NCBI RefSeq assembly: GCF_000192745.1
Contig: NC_015259.1
Coordinates: 2,805,001 to 2,869,000 of the forward strand
DNA length: 64,000 bases
Source: Polymorphum gilvum SL003B-26A1
GTDB taxonomy: Bacteria > Pseudomonadota > Alphaproteobacteria > Rhizobiales > Stappiaceae
Reading direction: 5' to 3'
The number at the start of each line of letters is the position of its first letter. The stretch's first letter is position 1. Below are positions 1 through 10,204 of the stretch, piece by piece. The notes below the pieces were generated by a model. The model made no database searches. It had not been told where the DNA came from and was given only the letters and a program-made list of their open reading frames with translations. Made by a program: the position numbers and the translations under genes.

Positions 1-176
1 TCGGCCGCGCGCCGGTAGGCCTTCTCGCGAAAGCCGTCGGCACCCTGCTGTTCGAGCAGGTCGGCATAGGCACGCAGCTTCGCCGCGACCGCCAGGTTGC
101 CCGCGACTACCTCACGCCCCCGGCCGTCTGGCCGCTCGGCACCGTCGTCCCGGCCCTGTGTGCCCGCCCGAGGCAT
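1..176 (-). CDS. Helix-hairpin-helix (PolX N-terminal-like) protein, 5' part only
   Basis: The reverse strand opens with an ATG at 176 and stays open to the window edge, giving 58 N-terminal residues. After about 25 Gly/Arg/Asp-rich residues, the segment NLAVAAKLRAYADLLEQQ followed by GADGFREKAYRRAA matches the first helices of the HHH_8 domain that begins DNA polymerase X-like proteins (PolX/Pol beta N-terminal 8-kDa domain). In related alphaproteobacteria this domain often occurs in short stand-alone HHH proteins, so either a PolX-type enzyme or a small DNA-binding protein is possible. A purine-rich AGGAGG lies upstream of the ATG. The C-terminus is outside the window, so the enzymatic part cannot be judged. 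Confidence 0.6.
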   Translation of the reverse strand, partial: MPRAGTQGRDDGAERPDGRGREVVAGNLAVAAKLRAYADLLEQQGADGFREKAYRRAA

Positions 177-210
177 CGCGTCGCCCTCGCCTTCCCTCCT
201 GTGCGGCGCC

Positions 211-762
211 TCAGCCGACGACCGCAACGCTCGCCGCGTAGGGGCCCTTGTCGCCGCTCTCCTCGCGGAAGCGCACCTTCGTGTCGACCTTGAGCGCGGT
301 CCAGTCTCCTGCGGTCATCGAATCGCGGCCGAAATAGACTTCGCGGCCGTCGTCGGCACGGATGAAGCCGTAGCCCTCGCCCTCGAACAGGCGGTCGATG
401 GTGCCGTGCAGGACCGGCGCATGGTGCTTGACCTCGACCGCACCCATCTTGCGCTCCTGCTCCTTCAGCTCGCGCCGGGCGGCGTCGAAGACCTTGTGGA
501 TCGCCAGATTGAGGTCTTCAGCCGCTTCGCTGCGGCCGAGGCTGCGCGACACGTGGATGTCCGGCCCGGGCACATGCACCGTCAGGTGGACCTTGAACTC
601 GCGCCCGGTGACATGCGTCTTCTGCGGCGCGTCGATGACCACGTCGCAGCTGACGATGCGCGGATGGTACTTCTGCAGTTCCTCGATCCGGCGATGGATG
701 TGTTCCTCCACTTCCGGCGTGCGCTCCAGATGGCGAAAGGTGATGTTCGGCGGCGACTGCAT
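211..762 (-). CDS. HPF/RaiA-type ribosome-associated protein fused to a cold-shock domain
   Basis: This 183-residue protein starts at the ATG at 762, preceded by GGGAGGA at 7-nt spacing; the upstream in-frame extension has no such site. Residues about 1-105 form an S30AE-like domain (ribosome hibernation/sigma-54 modulation family: NITFRHLERTPEVEEHI, then DVVIDAPQKTHVTG). Residues about 120-183 form a cold-shock OB fold, with HGTIDRLFEGEGYGFI as the RNP-like strand and a VYFGRDSM segment. HPF/RaiA proteins bind the 30S subunit and silence ribosomes in stress; CSDs bind single-stranded RNA. The usual HPF C-terminal dimerisation domain is absent, so the CSD takes its place. Its neighbours here are other stress genes. 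The family call is firm; the exact ribosomal effect is inferred. Confidence 0.88.
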   Translation of the reverse strand: MQSPPNITFRHLERTPEVEEHIHRRIEELQKYHPRIVSCDVVIDAPQKTHVTGREFKVHLTVHVPGPDIHVSRSLGRSEAAEDLNLAIHKVFDAARRELKEQERKMGAVEVKHHAPVLHGTIDRLFEGEGYGFIRADDGREVYFGRDSMTAGDWTALKVDTKVRFREESGDKGPYAASVAVVG

Positions 763-888
763 GTGTGTCCTCCCTGCGGTTGGCCCATGTCGCGGGGCAG
801 CATCCCGCGATGCGTGGCGCCCCTTTGTGGACAAATGTGCCCCCATGCGGCCAGGACCACATTGACCGGTATCAAGCCCCGAAATCGA

Positions 889-1233
889 TCAGCGCGCCGA
901 CTGCCGCCTCCTCTCCCGTTCCTGCAGCGCCAGCAGATAGGCGACCACGTCGGCCTTCTCGTGATCGAACAGGCGGAAGGTCGTCATCGGGAAGTGGTCT
1001 TCCTCCAGGAAACGCTCGAAATAGGCGCGGTCGCGGCCGGGGATCATGACGATGTCCTCGTAGGGCGGCGCCAAGTCCGGATCCGGCTCCTGATCCGCGC
1101 GCAGATGGCACATCCGGCACCATTGCTCGACGACCGCCTCGCCACGCCGGGCCGCCTCGTCGGCGCCGGCCGGCGCTGCGACGACCAGCAAGGCGAGCGA
1201 ACCCGCCACGAGCGCTGCGATCCCTCCGGCCAT
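889..1233 (-). CDS. Small periplasmic c-type cytochrome
   Basis: This 114-residue protein has an N-terminal hydrophobic export signal (residues about 5-24, ending AGADEA). One haem-c attachment motif, CRMCH, follows at about residues 39-43. Further on, MIPGRDRAYFERFL and FPMTTFRLFDHEKADVVAYLLAL look like a class I cytochrome c fold, with the Met of FPMTTF as a plausible axial ligand. The size fits a monohaem electron carrier. A GGGGAG ribosome-binding site precedes the ATG. It is divergent from the hydrolase gene at 1377. No partner oxidase is adjacent, so its redox partner is unknown. Confidence 0.85.
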   Translation of the reverse strand: MAGGIAALVAGSLALLVVAAPAGADEAARRGEAVVEQWCRMCHLRADQEPDPDLAPPYEDIVMIPGRDRAYFERFLEEDHFPMTTFRLFDHEKADVVAYLLALQERERRRQSAR

Positions 1234-1376
1234 GCCACTCTCCCCTGCGTCGCCGGCCGCCGCCCGGGCCGACCCGTGTCGGCCAACAAATGCCGTCAGC
1301 CTTGAGCCGCGTCAATGATCGTGCCGTCGGGACCGCTATCTTGGTGCGACCGTCTCGGCAACATGGGGGGGTCGGC

Positions 1377-2039
1377 ATGTCGTTTCGATCATCGGTCAGG
1401 TCAACGGCGCAGGAGGTGACAATCGGCGGCAAGCGGCTGGCCGGCCGGCTCGTCGTCCCGGACGGCGCCCGGGGCCTTGTCCTGTTCGCCCACGGCAGCG
1501 GTTCCAGTCGGCTCAGCCCGCGCAACGCCCACGTCGCCGAAGCCCTCAACGACCGCGGCCTCGCCACGCTGCTGTTCGACCTCCTGACCGAGGCGGAGGC
1601 GCGCGATCGCGCCAACGTGTTCGACATCCCCCTGCTCGGCGAACGGGTGATGGAAACGGTGTTCTGGACCCAGGACGAGCCGGCGACGCGCGATCTCCCC
1701 CTCGGCCTGTTCGGCGCCAGCACGGGTGCCGCGGCAGCCCTCGTCGCCGCCGCGGCCGTGCCCGAGACGGTCGCCGCTGTGGTCTCGCGCGGCGGCCGGC
1801 CGGACCTCGCCGCCTCGTACCTCGCACGGGTGCGCGCCCCAACGCTACTCATCGTCGGCGGCGACGACGACATGGTGATCGGCCTCAACGAGCAGGCCTA
1901 TGCGCGCCTGACCTGCGAAAAGGCGCTGGTCGTCGTTCCCGGCGCCTCGCATCTGTTCGAGGAACCCGGCACGCTGGACGAGGTCATCCGCCAGGCCGGC
2001 GACTGGTTCGCCCGCCATCTGCTCGGAGAAGGATCATGA
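1377..2039 (+). CDS. Alpha/beta hydrolase (dienelactone-hydrolase-like)
   Basis: The 220-residue protein starts at the ATG at 1377, just after a G-rich stretch acting as ribosome-binding site; the in-frame extension to 1290 overlaps the divergent promoter region. It shows an alpha/beta-hydrolase core: LVLFAHGSGSSRLSPRN (oxyanion-hole strand), a nucleophile elbow GLFGASTGAAAAL with Ser as candidate nucleophile, TLLIVGGDDDMV carrying the acidic residue, and PGASHLFEEPG with the catalytic His. Proteins of this type commonly sit next to phosphoribosyltransferases, and here the stop overlaps the start of the next gene by four bases, implying translational coupling. The substrate is unknown. Confidence 0.85.
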   Translation: MSFRSSVRSTAQEVTIGGKRLAGRLVVPDGARGLVLFAHGSGSSRLSPRNAHVAEALNDRGLATLLFDLLTEAEARDRANVFDIPLLGERVMETVFWTQDEPATRDLPLGLFGASTGAAAALVAAAAVPETVAAVVSRGGRPDLAASYLARVRAPTLLIVGGDDDMVIGLNEQAYARLTCEKALVVVPGASHLFEEPGTLDEVIRQAGDWFARHLLGEGS

Positions 2040-2710
2040 GCCATATCTTCGCCAACCGGCATGAGGCGGGCAAGGCGCTGGCCGACCGGCTCGTGCGCCG
2101 CGGCTACGTCGATCCGGTCGTGCTCGCCCTGCCGCGCGGCGGCGTGCCCGTCGCCGCGGTGATCGCCGATGCCCTCAACGCGCCTCTCGACCTCGTTCTG
2201 GTGCGCAAGATCGGCACGCCCGGCCAGCCGGAACTGGCGCTCGCCGCAGTGGTCGACGGCGACGAGCCGCAGTTGGTCGTCAACGAGGACGTGCGCCGCT
2301 ACACCGGCGTCTCGGATGCAGAACTGGAGGCGATGAAGGCGCGGCAGCTTGCCGAGATCGAGCGCCGGCGCACGCTCTACCTCGCGGGCCGCGCCAAGGT
2401 GCCGGTCGAGGGCAGGACGGTGATCGTGGTCGACGACGGCATCGCGACCGGCGCGACCGTGCGCGCCGCGCTCAAGGGCCTGCGCCGGCAGAAGCCCGCG
2501 CGTCTCATCCTCGCCGTTCCGGTCGCGCCCGCCGACACGCTCGCCCGCCTGCGGCCCGAAGTCGACGAGACGGTCTGCCTGGAAACCCCCGCACCGTTCT
2601 ATGCGATCGGCTTCTACTATCTGGATTTCACCCAGGTCGATGACGATGAGGTCATCGACCTGCTGGCCCGCCATGGCAGGCCGCCCGCAGCCCGTCAACA
2701 GGCGGACTGA
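2036..2710 (+). CDS. Phosphoribosyltransferase family protein
   Basis: This 224-residue protein overlaps the hydrolase stop by ATGA. The type I PRTase signature is clear: VIVVDDGIATGATV near residues 133-146 is the PRPP-binding loop with paired Asp, and LALPRGGVPVAAVIADAL near residue 30 is the N-terminal pyrophosphate-contact segment. The tail FYAIGFYYLDFTQVDDDEVIDLL is typical of the ComF/PRTase-domain proteins fused to or paired with dienelactone hydrolases in stress clusters. The base substrate cannot be deduced. The operon with the hydrolase is likely; a hexamer repeat tract begins 54 bp downstream. Confidence 0.88.
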   Translation: MSHIFANRHEAGKALADRLVRRGYVDPVVLALPRGGVPVAAVIADALNAPLDLVLVRKIGTPGQPELALAAVVDGDEPQLVVNEDVRRYTGVSDAELEAMKARQLAEIERRRTLYLAGRAKVPVEGRTVIVVDDGIATGATVRAALKGLRRQKPARLILAVPVAPADTLARLRPEVDETVCLETPAPFYAIGFYYLDFTQVDDDEVIDLLARHGRPPAARQQAD

Positions 2711-2764
2711 CGTCCCCGGCACTGCGGCGCGCGGCCGGGCATGAGCCAGGCCATGAACTCTGTC

Positions 2765-2806
2765 ATGGTCATGGTTATGGTTATGGTTATGGGCATGGGC
2801 ATGGGC
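2765..2806. repeat. ATGGNN hexanucleotide tandem repeat (7 units)
   Basis: Seven consecutive 6-bp units are seen: ATGGTC once, ATGGTT three times, ATGGGC three times. The tract lies between the phosphoribosyltransferase stop and the P-type ATPase start. It is read through by open frames on both strands (Met-Val/Met-Gly and His-Asn/His-Asp alternations), but none of these frames has other coding support. Confidence 0.9.
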
Positions 2807-2882
2807 GCGCGGCATGCTACAAGGCGTCGCTGGCTGCAGGAGCCATCGCAGCGCAGCAGTCCGGGGAGCCACGACAACCGAC

Positions 2883-5573
<2,691 letters not shown>

Positions 5574-5606
5574 CGATGACGGCAAGATGTGGCGGATCCG
5601 GAACGG

Positions 5607-5641
5607 ACGATGCCGCGCGGCGGAAGGCCGCGCGGCATCGT
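5607..5641 (+). terminator. Hairpin downstream of the P-type ATPase
   Basis: A perfect 14-bp stem with a 7-nt loop begins 34 bp after the ATPase stop. There is no immediate T-run, though GTTTTCT follows 10 bases later. It probably acts as a transcription terminator or 3'-end stabiliser between convergent genes. Confidence 0.55.
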
Positions 5642-5666
5642 GGCAAACCCGTTTTCTGACACCGTC

Positions 5667-5685
5667 CGCGCCGATATACGGCGCG
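5667..5685 (-). terminator. Small hairpin at the 3' end of the cyd operon
   Basis: CGCGCCG-ATATA-CGGCGCG is a perfect 7-bp stem located 17-35 bp beyond the stop of the last cyd-operon gene on the reverse strand. It is a candidate terminator for that operon; no strong T-run follows. Confidence 0.45.
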
Positions 5686-5701
5686 AGGCCGACCGCCCAG
5701 G

Positions 5702-6061
5702 CTATCCGGTGCGCTTCGCCTTGCCGCCCAGAACCGCCTGCGCGACATAGGCGAGGAAGGTCAGTCCGACCGCCCCGGCGACGCCAATCAGGATCAGGGC
5801 GATGACGTCGATCGGTCCGCCGATGTCCTTGAAGCCGGAGTTGGTGATGAACTGGACGAACAGGATCGCCGCGATCGCCCCGACCGGTGCCAGCAGTTCG
5901 GCGCGCACCAGCCGGGTGCTCTCCAGACTCCGGTCACGGATGACCACATAGACGAAGGCAAGCGTGATCAGCGCGGCTGCCGCGACCATGAGCCAGAACA
6001 GCAGCGGCCCGAACATTTCCTCGAAGACCGCCAGCAGCATGCCGAATGTGAGTTCCTTCAT
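5702..6061 (-). CDS. Small membrane protein, DUF5368-like, in the cyd operon
   Basis: A 119-residue protein with three hydrophobic segments: residues about 15-40 (FGPLLFWLMVAAAALITLAF), 55-72 (LLAPVGAIAAILFVQF) and 85-108 (VIALILIGVAGAVGLTFL). The opening MKELTFGMLLAVFEEMFGP resembles the DUF5368 family as I remember it. It is the last gene of a run with cydA, cydB and an SQR-like flavoprotein, starting 12 bp after the flavoprotein stop. That position suggests a membrane partner or anchor for the quinone-linked enzyme, but no function is established. The function is unknown; the membrane location is well supported. Confidence 0.75.
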   Translation of the reverse strand: MKELTFGMLLAVFEEMFGPLLFWLMVAAAALITLAFVYVVIRDRSLESTRLVRAELLAPVGAIAAILFVQFITNSGFKDIGGPIDVIALILIGVAGAVGLTFLAYVAQAVLGGKAKRTG

Positions 6062-6073
6062 GGCGTTTCCTCC

Positions 6074-7396
6074 TCAGGCGCGGCCGCGCAGCATGGCGTT
6101 GTAGGTCGCCTTGAGGGCGATTTCTTTCATCAGCCAGGACACCCACAACTCCTCCAGCGGCGCGATCACGCCGGGGAAGGACGGGGTCAGGTTGTCCTTG
6201 TAGTCGAACTCGATCAGCATCGCCCGCCCGACGCGCGTGATCAGCGGGCAGGAGGTGTAGCCGTCATAGCGCGCATCGCTGGTCTTGCCCTCGATCTGGG
6301 CGACGAGCTGCTCCTCGACCACCGGCACCTGCCACTTGACGCTGGCCGCCGTCTTGCCTTTCGGCACGCCGGCGATATCGCCGACGGCGAAAACCTCCGG
6401 ATAGCGGACATGGCGCATGCTGTGCCGGTCGACCTCGACCCATCCCTGGTCGCTCCAGGGACCGGTCGTCCACGGCAGCGGGCTGTTTCTCACCACATCC
6501 GGCGCCTTCATCGGCGGGATGACGTTGGTGAAGTCGTAGCCGATCTCCTTCGGGCCGTCCGGAGTGTTGAAGGTGGCGATCTTGCGGCCCGAGTCGATCG
6601 CCGTCATGACGTGATCGTGGACCACGTCGAAGCCGCGCTCGCCGAACAGCATGCGCACCTTCTCGTTGACGATCGGCACCGAGAACAGCGCCTTGGCATG
6701 GGCCGCGTAGACGATCTTCGTCTTGCCCCGGGTTCCCTTGCGCACCGCGTAGTCGTCGGTCAGGAAGGTGTATTTCAGCGGTGCGCCGGCGCATTTCATT
6801 TCGGTCGCCGGCCGGGTGAACAGGGCGACGCCGCCCTTGTCGGTGAAGCGGTCCATCTCCTGCCAGGTCTTGGCGGCATAGTCGGGCCCGGCGTAGACGG
6901 AGCCGATGCCGTTGGTCCCGATCAGGTCGAGCGACATGCCCTCGATCGCGCCGTAGTCCAGCGACAGGCCGGCGGCGACGACGAGATAGTCGTACTCGAG
7001 CGTCCTGCCGCCCGAGGTGACCACCTTCTTGGCTTCGGGGTCGATCTCGGCTGCTGCCTCCTGGATCCAGTCGATCCCGCCCGGCAACCAGTGGCCGGTG
7101 TCCGACACCGAGTAGCTCGCCGGCTTCAGTCCGGCGGCGATGAGCGTGAAGCCCGGCTGGTAGAGATGCTGCTTGCGCGGATCGACCAGGGTGATCCTGG
7201 CACCGTCCAGTCGATCGACCAGGCGATTTGCCAGCGCCGTCCCGGCCGCACCGGCGCCGAGGATCACGATGCGCGCCGAGGTCTTCACCTTGGCCGCTCG
7301 TGCTGCCGGCGCTGCGGCGACCAGCGCAGTCGAGCCGGCCGCGAAGGCCAGGAACTTACGTCGGTCGATCAGTCCCGACTGGATCGTGTCAAACAT
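6074..7396 (-). CDS. SQR-like FAD/NAD(P)-binding oxidoreductase with Tat signal
   Basis: A 440-residue flavoprotein of the sulfide:quinone oxidoreductase/flavocytochrome-c sulfide dehydrogenase superfamily. Residues 10-34 carry a twin-arginine signal (DRRKFLAFAAG, ending AARA). The FAD-binding motif VILGAGAAGTALA is at 43-55, the second Rossmann signature around 138-143 (DYLVVAAG), and FAVGDIAGVP at 336-345 is the C-terminal FAD contact. Cys202 in MKCAGAPLKY and Cys383 in YTSCPLITRV match the two redox cysteines conserved in SQRs; the third cysteine of classic type I enzymes is not evident. It overlaps the cydB stop by 8 bp, so it probably reduces quinone for the bd oxidase. Sulfide as substrate is inferred. 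Confidence 0.85.
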   Translation of the reverse strand: MFDTIQSGLIDRRKFLAFAAGSTALVAAAPAARAAKVKTSARIVILGAGAAGTALANRLVDRLDGARITLVDPRKQHLYQPGFTLIAAGLKPASYSVSDTGHWLPGGIDWIQEAAAEIDPEAKKVVTSGGRTLEYDYLVVAAGLSLDYGAIEGMSLDLIGTNGIGSVYAGPDYAAKTWQEMDRFTDKGGVALFTRPATEMKCAGAPLKYTFLTDDYAVRKGTRGKTKIVYAAHAKALFSVPIVNEKVRMLFGERGFDVVHDHVMTAIDSGRKIATFNTPDGPKEIGYDFTNVIPPMKAPDVVRNSPLPWTTGPWSDQGWVEVDRHSMRHVRYPEVFAVGDIAGVPKGKTAASVKWQVPVVEEQLVAQIEGKTSDARYDGYTSCPLITRVGRAMLIEFDYKDNLTPSFPGVIAPLEELWVSWLMKEIALKATYNAMLRGRA

Positions 7397-8597
7397 CGTC
7401 TGCCTTCCCCTTGGCGGTCTGGCCGGATTTTGCGAACAGCAGGTCGTCCTCCTGCATCTCCAGCCACATGGCGCTCATGACAGCAAAGATGGCGGCCGCG
7501 AACAGGCCGAGCATCCAGGCGGTGTACATGAGGATCAGCGGCATGAAGACGACTGTCGCCACCAGCATGACGAACAGGGTCAGATGCGACGAGGAGCTGT
7601 CCCAGACCGTCAGCGACGAGGCCGGATCGACGGTCGAGGGCAGGATGAACGGAAACATCGTCAGGCCGACCGACGAGATCATGCCGAAGATCGCGAGTTT
7701 CGACGCCAGCAACGTGCTGACCTCCCGTCCGGCGCGCAGCCCCGCCCACGCCAGCAGGGCGCCGGCAAAGCCGAGCAGCGGCGCGATCGCGATCCACGGC
7801 CGCTCGGCGTAGGCATTGAGCCAACTGCCGCCATGCAGGACCTCGCTCAGCAGCGGATTGGACGGGCCGTCGGTCGCCACCGGACCTGCGAAGGCGAAGC
7901 TGTCGATGCCGACCGCCAGCCAGACGCCGGCGAACGCGTAGCCCGCCACCGCGACCAGCGCCGCGCCTTCCCCGTAGCGGCGGGCGCGCAGGGCCACCGG
8001 CCCCGACGCCTTCAGCGACAGCCAGGCGCCGCCGTGCATGACCAGCATGGCGACGGAGGTCAGTCCGCACAGGAGCGCGAAGGGATTGAGCAGGCCGATG
8101 AAGGACCCCTCGTAGAGGGGCATCAGGTCTTCCGTCAGGCGGAACGGCACGCCCTGCAGGACGTTGCCGACGGCGACGCCGAAGATCAGCGCTGGTACGG
8201 CGCCGCCCACGAACAGGGCCCAGTCCCAGGCTTCCCGCCAGCGCGGATCGATCCGCTTGGACCGGTACGTGAAGGCGACCGGCCGCAGGATGAGCGCCGC
8301 CAGGACCAGAAACATGGCCAGATAGAAGCCGGAGAAGCTGACCGCGTAGAGCGGCGGCCAGGCGGCGAAGATGGCGCCGCCGCCGAGGATGAACCAAACC
8401 TGGTTGCCTTCCCAAACCGGTCCGATGGTGTTGATGGCGACCCGTCGCTCGACGTCCGTGCGCGCAACGAAGGGCAGCAGCGCGCCGACGCCCATGTCGA
8501 ATCCGTCGGTCAGCGCGAATCCGATCAGCAGCACGCCGAGCAGTCCCCACCAGATGACGCGGAGCGTCTCGAAATCGATGAGTTGATGCAGGATCAT
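7389..8597 (-). CDS. cydB: Cytochrome bd ubiquinol oxidase subunit II with CydX-like C-terminal extension
   Basis: The protein of 402 residues starts at the ATG at 8597, five bases after the cydA stop. Conserved CydB features include WWGLLGVLLIGFALTDGFDMG at the N-terminus, GPVWEGNQVWFILGGGAIFAAWP and the C-terminal SSSSHLTLFVML helix. Ordinary CydB ends shortly after the YTAW of the last helix. Here YTAW (residues 358-361) runs straight into MLGLFAAAIFAVMSAMWLEM, which resembles the single helix of the small subunit CydX (AWILG...ALWLE pattern), then a polar tail. No separate cydX is in the operon, because the SQR-like gene overlaps the cydB stop. CydB supports CydA in the membrane; the fused helix could supply the CydX role. 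Confidence 0.93.
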   Translation of the reverse strand: MILHQLIDFETLRVIWWGLLGVLLIGFALTDGFDMGVGALLPFVARTDVERRVAINTIGPVWEGNQVWFILGGGAIFAAWPPLYAVSFSGFYLAMFLVLAALILRPVAFTYRSKRIDPRWREAWDWALFVGGAVPALIFGVAVGNVLQGVPFRLTEDLMPLYEGSFIGLLNPFALLCGLTSVAMLVMHGGAWLSLKASGPVALRARRYGEGAALVAVAGYAFAGVWLAVGIDSFAFAGPVATDGPSNPLLSEVLHGGSWLNAYAERPWIAIAPLLGFAGALLAWAGLRAGREVSTLLASKLAIFGMISSVGLTMFPFILPSTVDPASSLTVWDSSSSHLTLFVMLVATVVFMPLILMYTAWMLGLFAAAIFAVMSAMWLEMQEDDLLFAKSGQTAKGKADDV

Positions 8598-8602
8598 GAC
8601 CC

Positions 8603-10204
8603 TCACTCCGCAGGCTGCGCCGCCGTACCGGACCGCGGGTTGCGTGCAGCCCGCTCCTCCATCCAAGCAGTTGTTTCGGAAACGTCAAAGTACGGGCCTT
8701 TGCGGATGTACTTGAGCATCAGCCCCATCTCGATGATGAACAGGACCGAATAGAACAGCACGAAGCCCGCGAGCGTGAAGGCGACCTCGCCGATGCTGAG
8801 GTGCGAGACGGACAGGGCGGTCGGCAGGACGCCGTCGACCGTCCAGGGCTGGCGGCCGTATTCGGCCACGAACCAGCCGAGTTCTGCGGCGATCCAGGGC
8901 GCCGGGATCGTCACCACCGCCAGCCACAGCGCGGCGCGTGGAAAGCGCATGCCGCAGAAGCTCGCCCGATAGAAGAAGTAGGCCATCACCCCGATGAAGG
9001 CGAAGCCGAGGCCGACCATGATCCGGAACGCCCAGAACAGCGGCCAGACGCGCGGCACGGTGTCGTAAGCGGCCTTCACGATCTGCTCCTCGCTCGCCTC
9101 GCGCGGGTCGTCGATGTAGCGCTTGAGCAGCAGCGCGAAGCCGAGGTCGGCGCTGTGGCGCTCGAAGGTGGCCTTGACCGCCTCCGGGGCGGCCTCCTTC
9201 TCGCTGCGCAGGGTCATCAGCGCGTCATAGGCGAGGATGCCGGAGCGGATGCGCTCCTCCGCCTGCTGCTCGAGCTCGTTGATGCCGGGGATTTGCTGGG
9301 TCAGCGAGCGCGTGCCGATCAGGCCCATGGCGAAGGGAATGTGGATGGCATAGTGCGTCTCGCGCGCCTCCTGGTCGGGGAAGCCGAAGGCGGTGAAGGC
9401 CGCCGGCGCCGGCTCGGTGTCCCACATCGCCTCGATAGCGGCGAGCTTCATCTTTTGCGAATGGGTGACCGAATAGCCGGACTCGTCGCCGAGCACGACC
9501 ACCGACAGCGCCGAGGCGAGGCCGAAGCTGGCTGCGACCGCGATCGACCGGCGCGCCAGTTCGACGTGACGGTCCTTCAGCAGATACCAGGCCGACACGC
9601 CGAGCACGAAGACGGCGGCGGTGACGTAGCCGGCGGATACCGTATGCACGAACTTGGCCTGGGCGACCTCGTTGAACATGACGTCGAAGAAGCTGGTCAT
9701 CTCCATGCGCATGGTCATCGGATTGAACTGCGACCCGACCGGGTTCTGCATCCAGCCGTTGGCGATCAGGATCCACAGGGCGGAGAAGTTGGAGCCGACG
9801 GCGACCAGCCAGGTGACCACGAGGTGGCCGACCCTGGACAGCTTGTCCCAGCCGAAGAAGAACAGGCCGACGAAGGTCGCTTCCAGGAAGAAGGCCATCA
9901 GGCCCTCGATCGCCAGCGGCGCACCGAAGATGTCGCCGACATAGTGGCTGTAGTAGCTCCAGTTCATGCCGAACTGGAACTCCATCGTGATGCCGGTCGC
10001 CACACCGAGCACGAAGTTGATGCCGAACAGCGAGCCCCAGAACTTGGTCATCTGCCGCCAGATCGGGCGTCCCGTCATGACATAGACGGTCTCCATGATG
10101 GCGATGATGATCGACAGGCCCAGCGTGAGGGGGACGAACAGGAAGTGATACATCGCTGTCAGCGCAAACTGCAGACGCGACAGTTCTACAATGTCCAGGT
10201 CCAT
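8603..10204 (-). CDS. cydA: Cytochrome bd ubiquinol oxidase subunit I
   Basis: This 533-residue CydA starts at the ATG at 10204 with AAGGAG 9 nt upstream; the longer open frame reaches into the promoter. It has the haem b595 ligand region LSRLQFALTAMYHFLFVPLTLG, haem b558 ligands in AKFVHTVSAGY (His) and in the WPLFWAFRIMVGLG helix (Met), and the GRQPW signature. The quinol-binding Q-loop between helices 6 and 7 contains KMKLAAIEAMWDTEPAP and is long, with an added segment up to DPREASEEQ, as in E. coli-type (long Q-loop) oxidases and not the short CIO type. It is the first gene of the cyd operon, divergent from an NsrR-like regulator. It reduces O2 to water with quinol as donor. Confidence 0.97.
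   Translation of the reverse strand: MDLDIVELSRLQFALTAMYHFLFVPLTLGLSIIIAIMETVYVMTGRPIWRQMTKFWGSLFGINFVLGVATGITMEFQFGMNWSYYSHYVGDIFGAPLAIEGLMAFFLEATFVGLFFFGWDKLSRVGHLVVTWLVAVGSNFSALWILIANGWMQNPVGSQFNPMTMRMEMTSFFDVMFNEVAQAKFVHTVSAGYVTAAVFVLGVSAWYLLKDRHVELARRSIAVAASFGLASALSVVVLGDESGYSVTHSQKMKLAAIEAMWDTEPAPAAFTAFGFPDQEARETHYAIHIPFAMGLIGTRSLTQQIPGINELEQQAEERIRSGILAYDALMTLRSEKEAAPEAVKATFERHSADLGFALLLKRYIDDPREASEEQIVKAAYDTVPRVWPLFWAFRIMVGLGFAFIGVMAYFFYRASFCGMRFPRAALWLAVVTIPAPWIAAELGWFVAEYGRQPWTVDGVLPTALSVSHLSIGEVAFTLAGFVLFYSVLFIIEMGLMLKYIRKGPYFDVSETTAWMEERAARNPRSGTAAQPAE

Noticed and set aside
97-1305. Forward 402-residue frame antisense to the HPF-CSD and cytochrome genes
   Set aside because: The reverse strand carries clear S30AE, CSD and haem-binding motifs; the forward frame shows Ala/Arg/Asp-rich low-complexity translation typical of antisense in GC-rich DNA.
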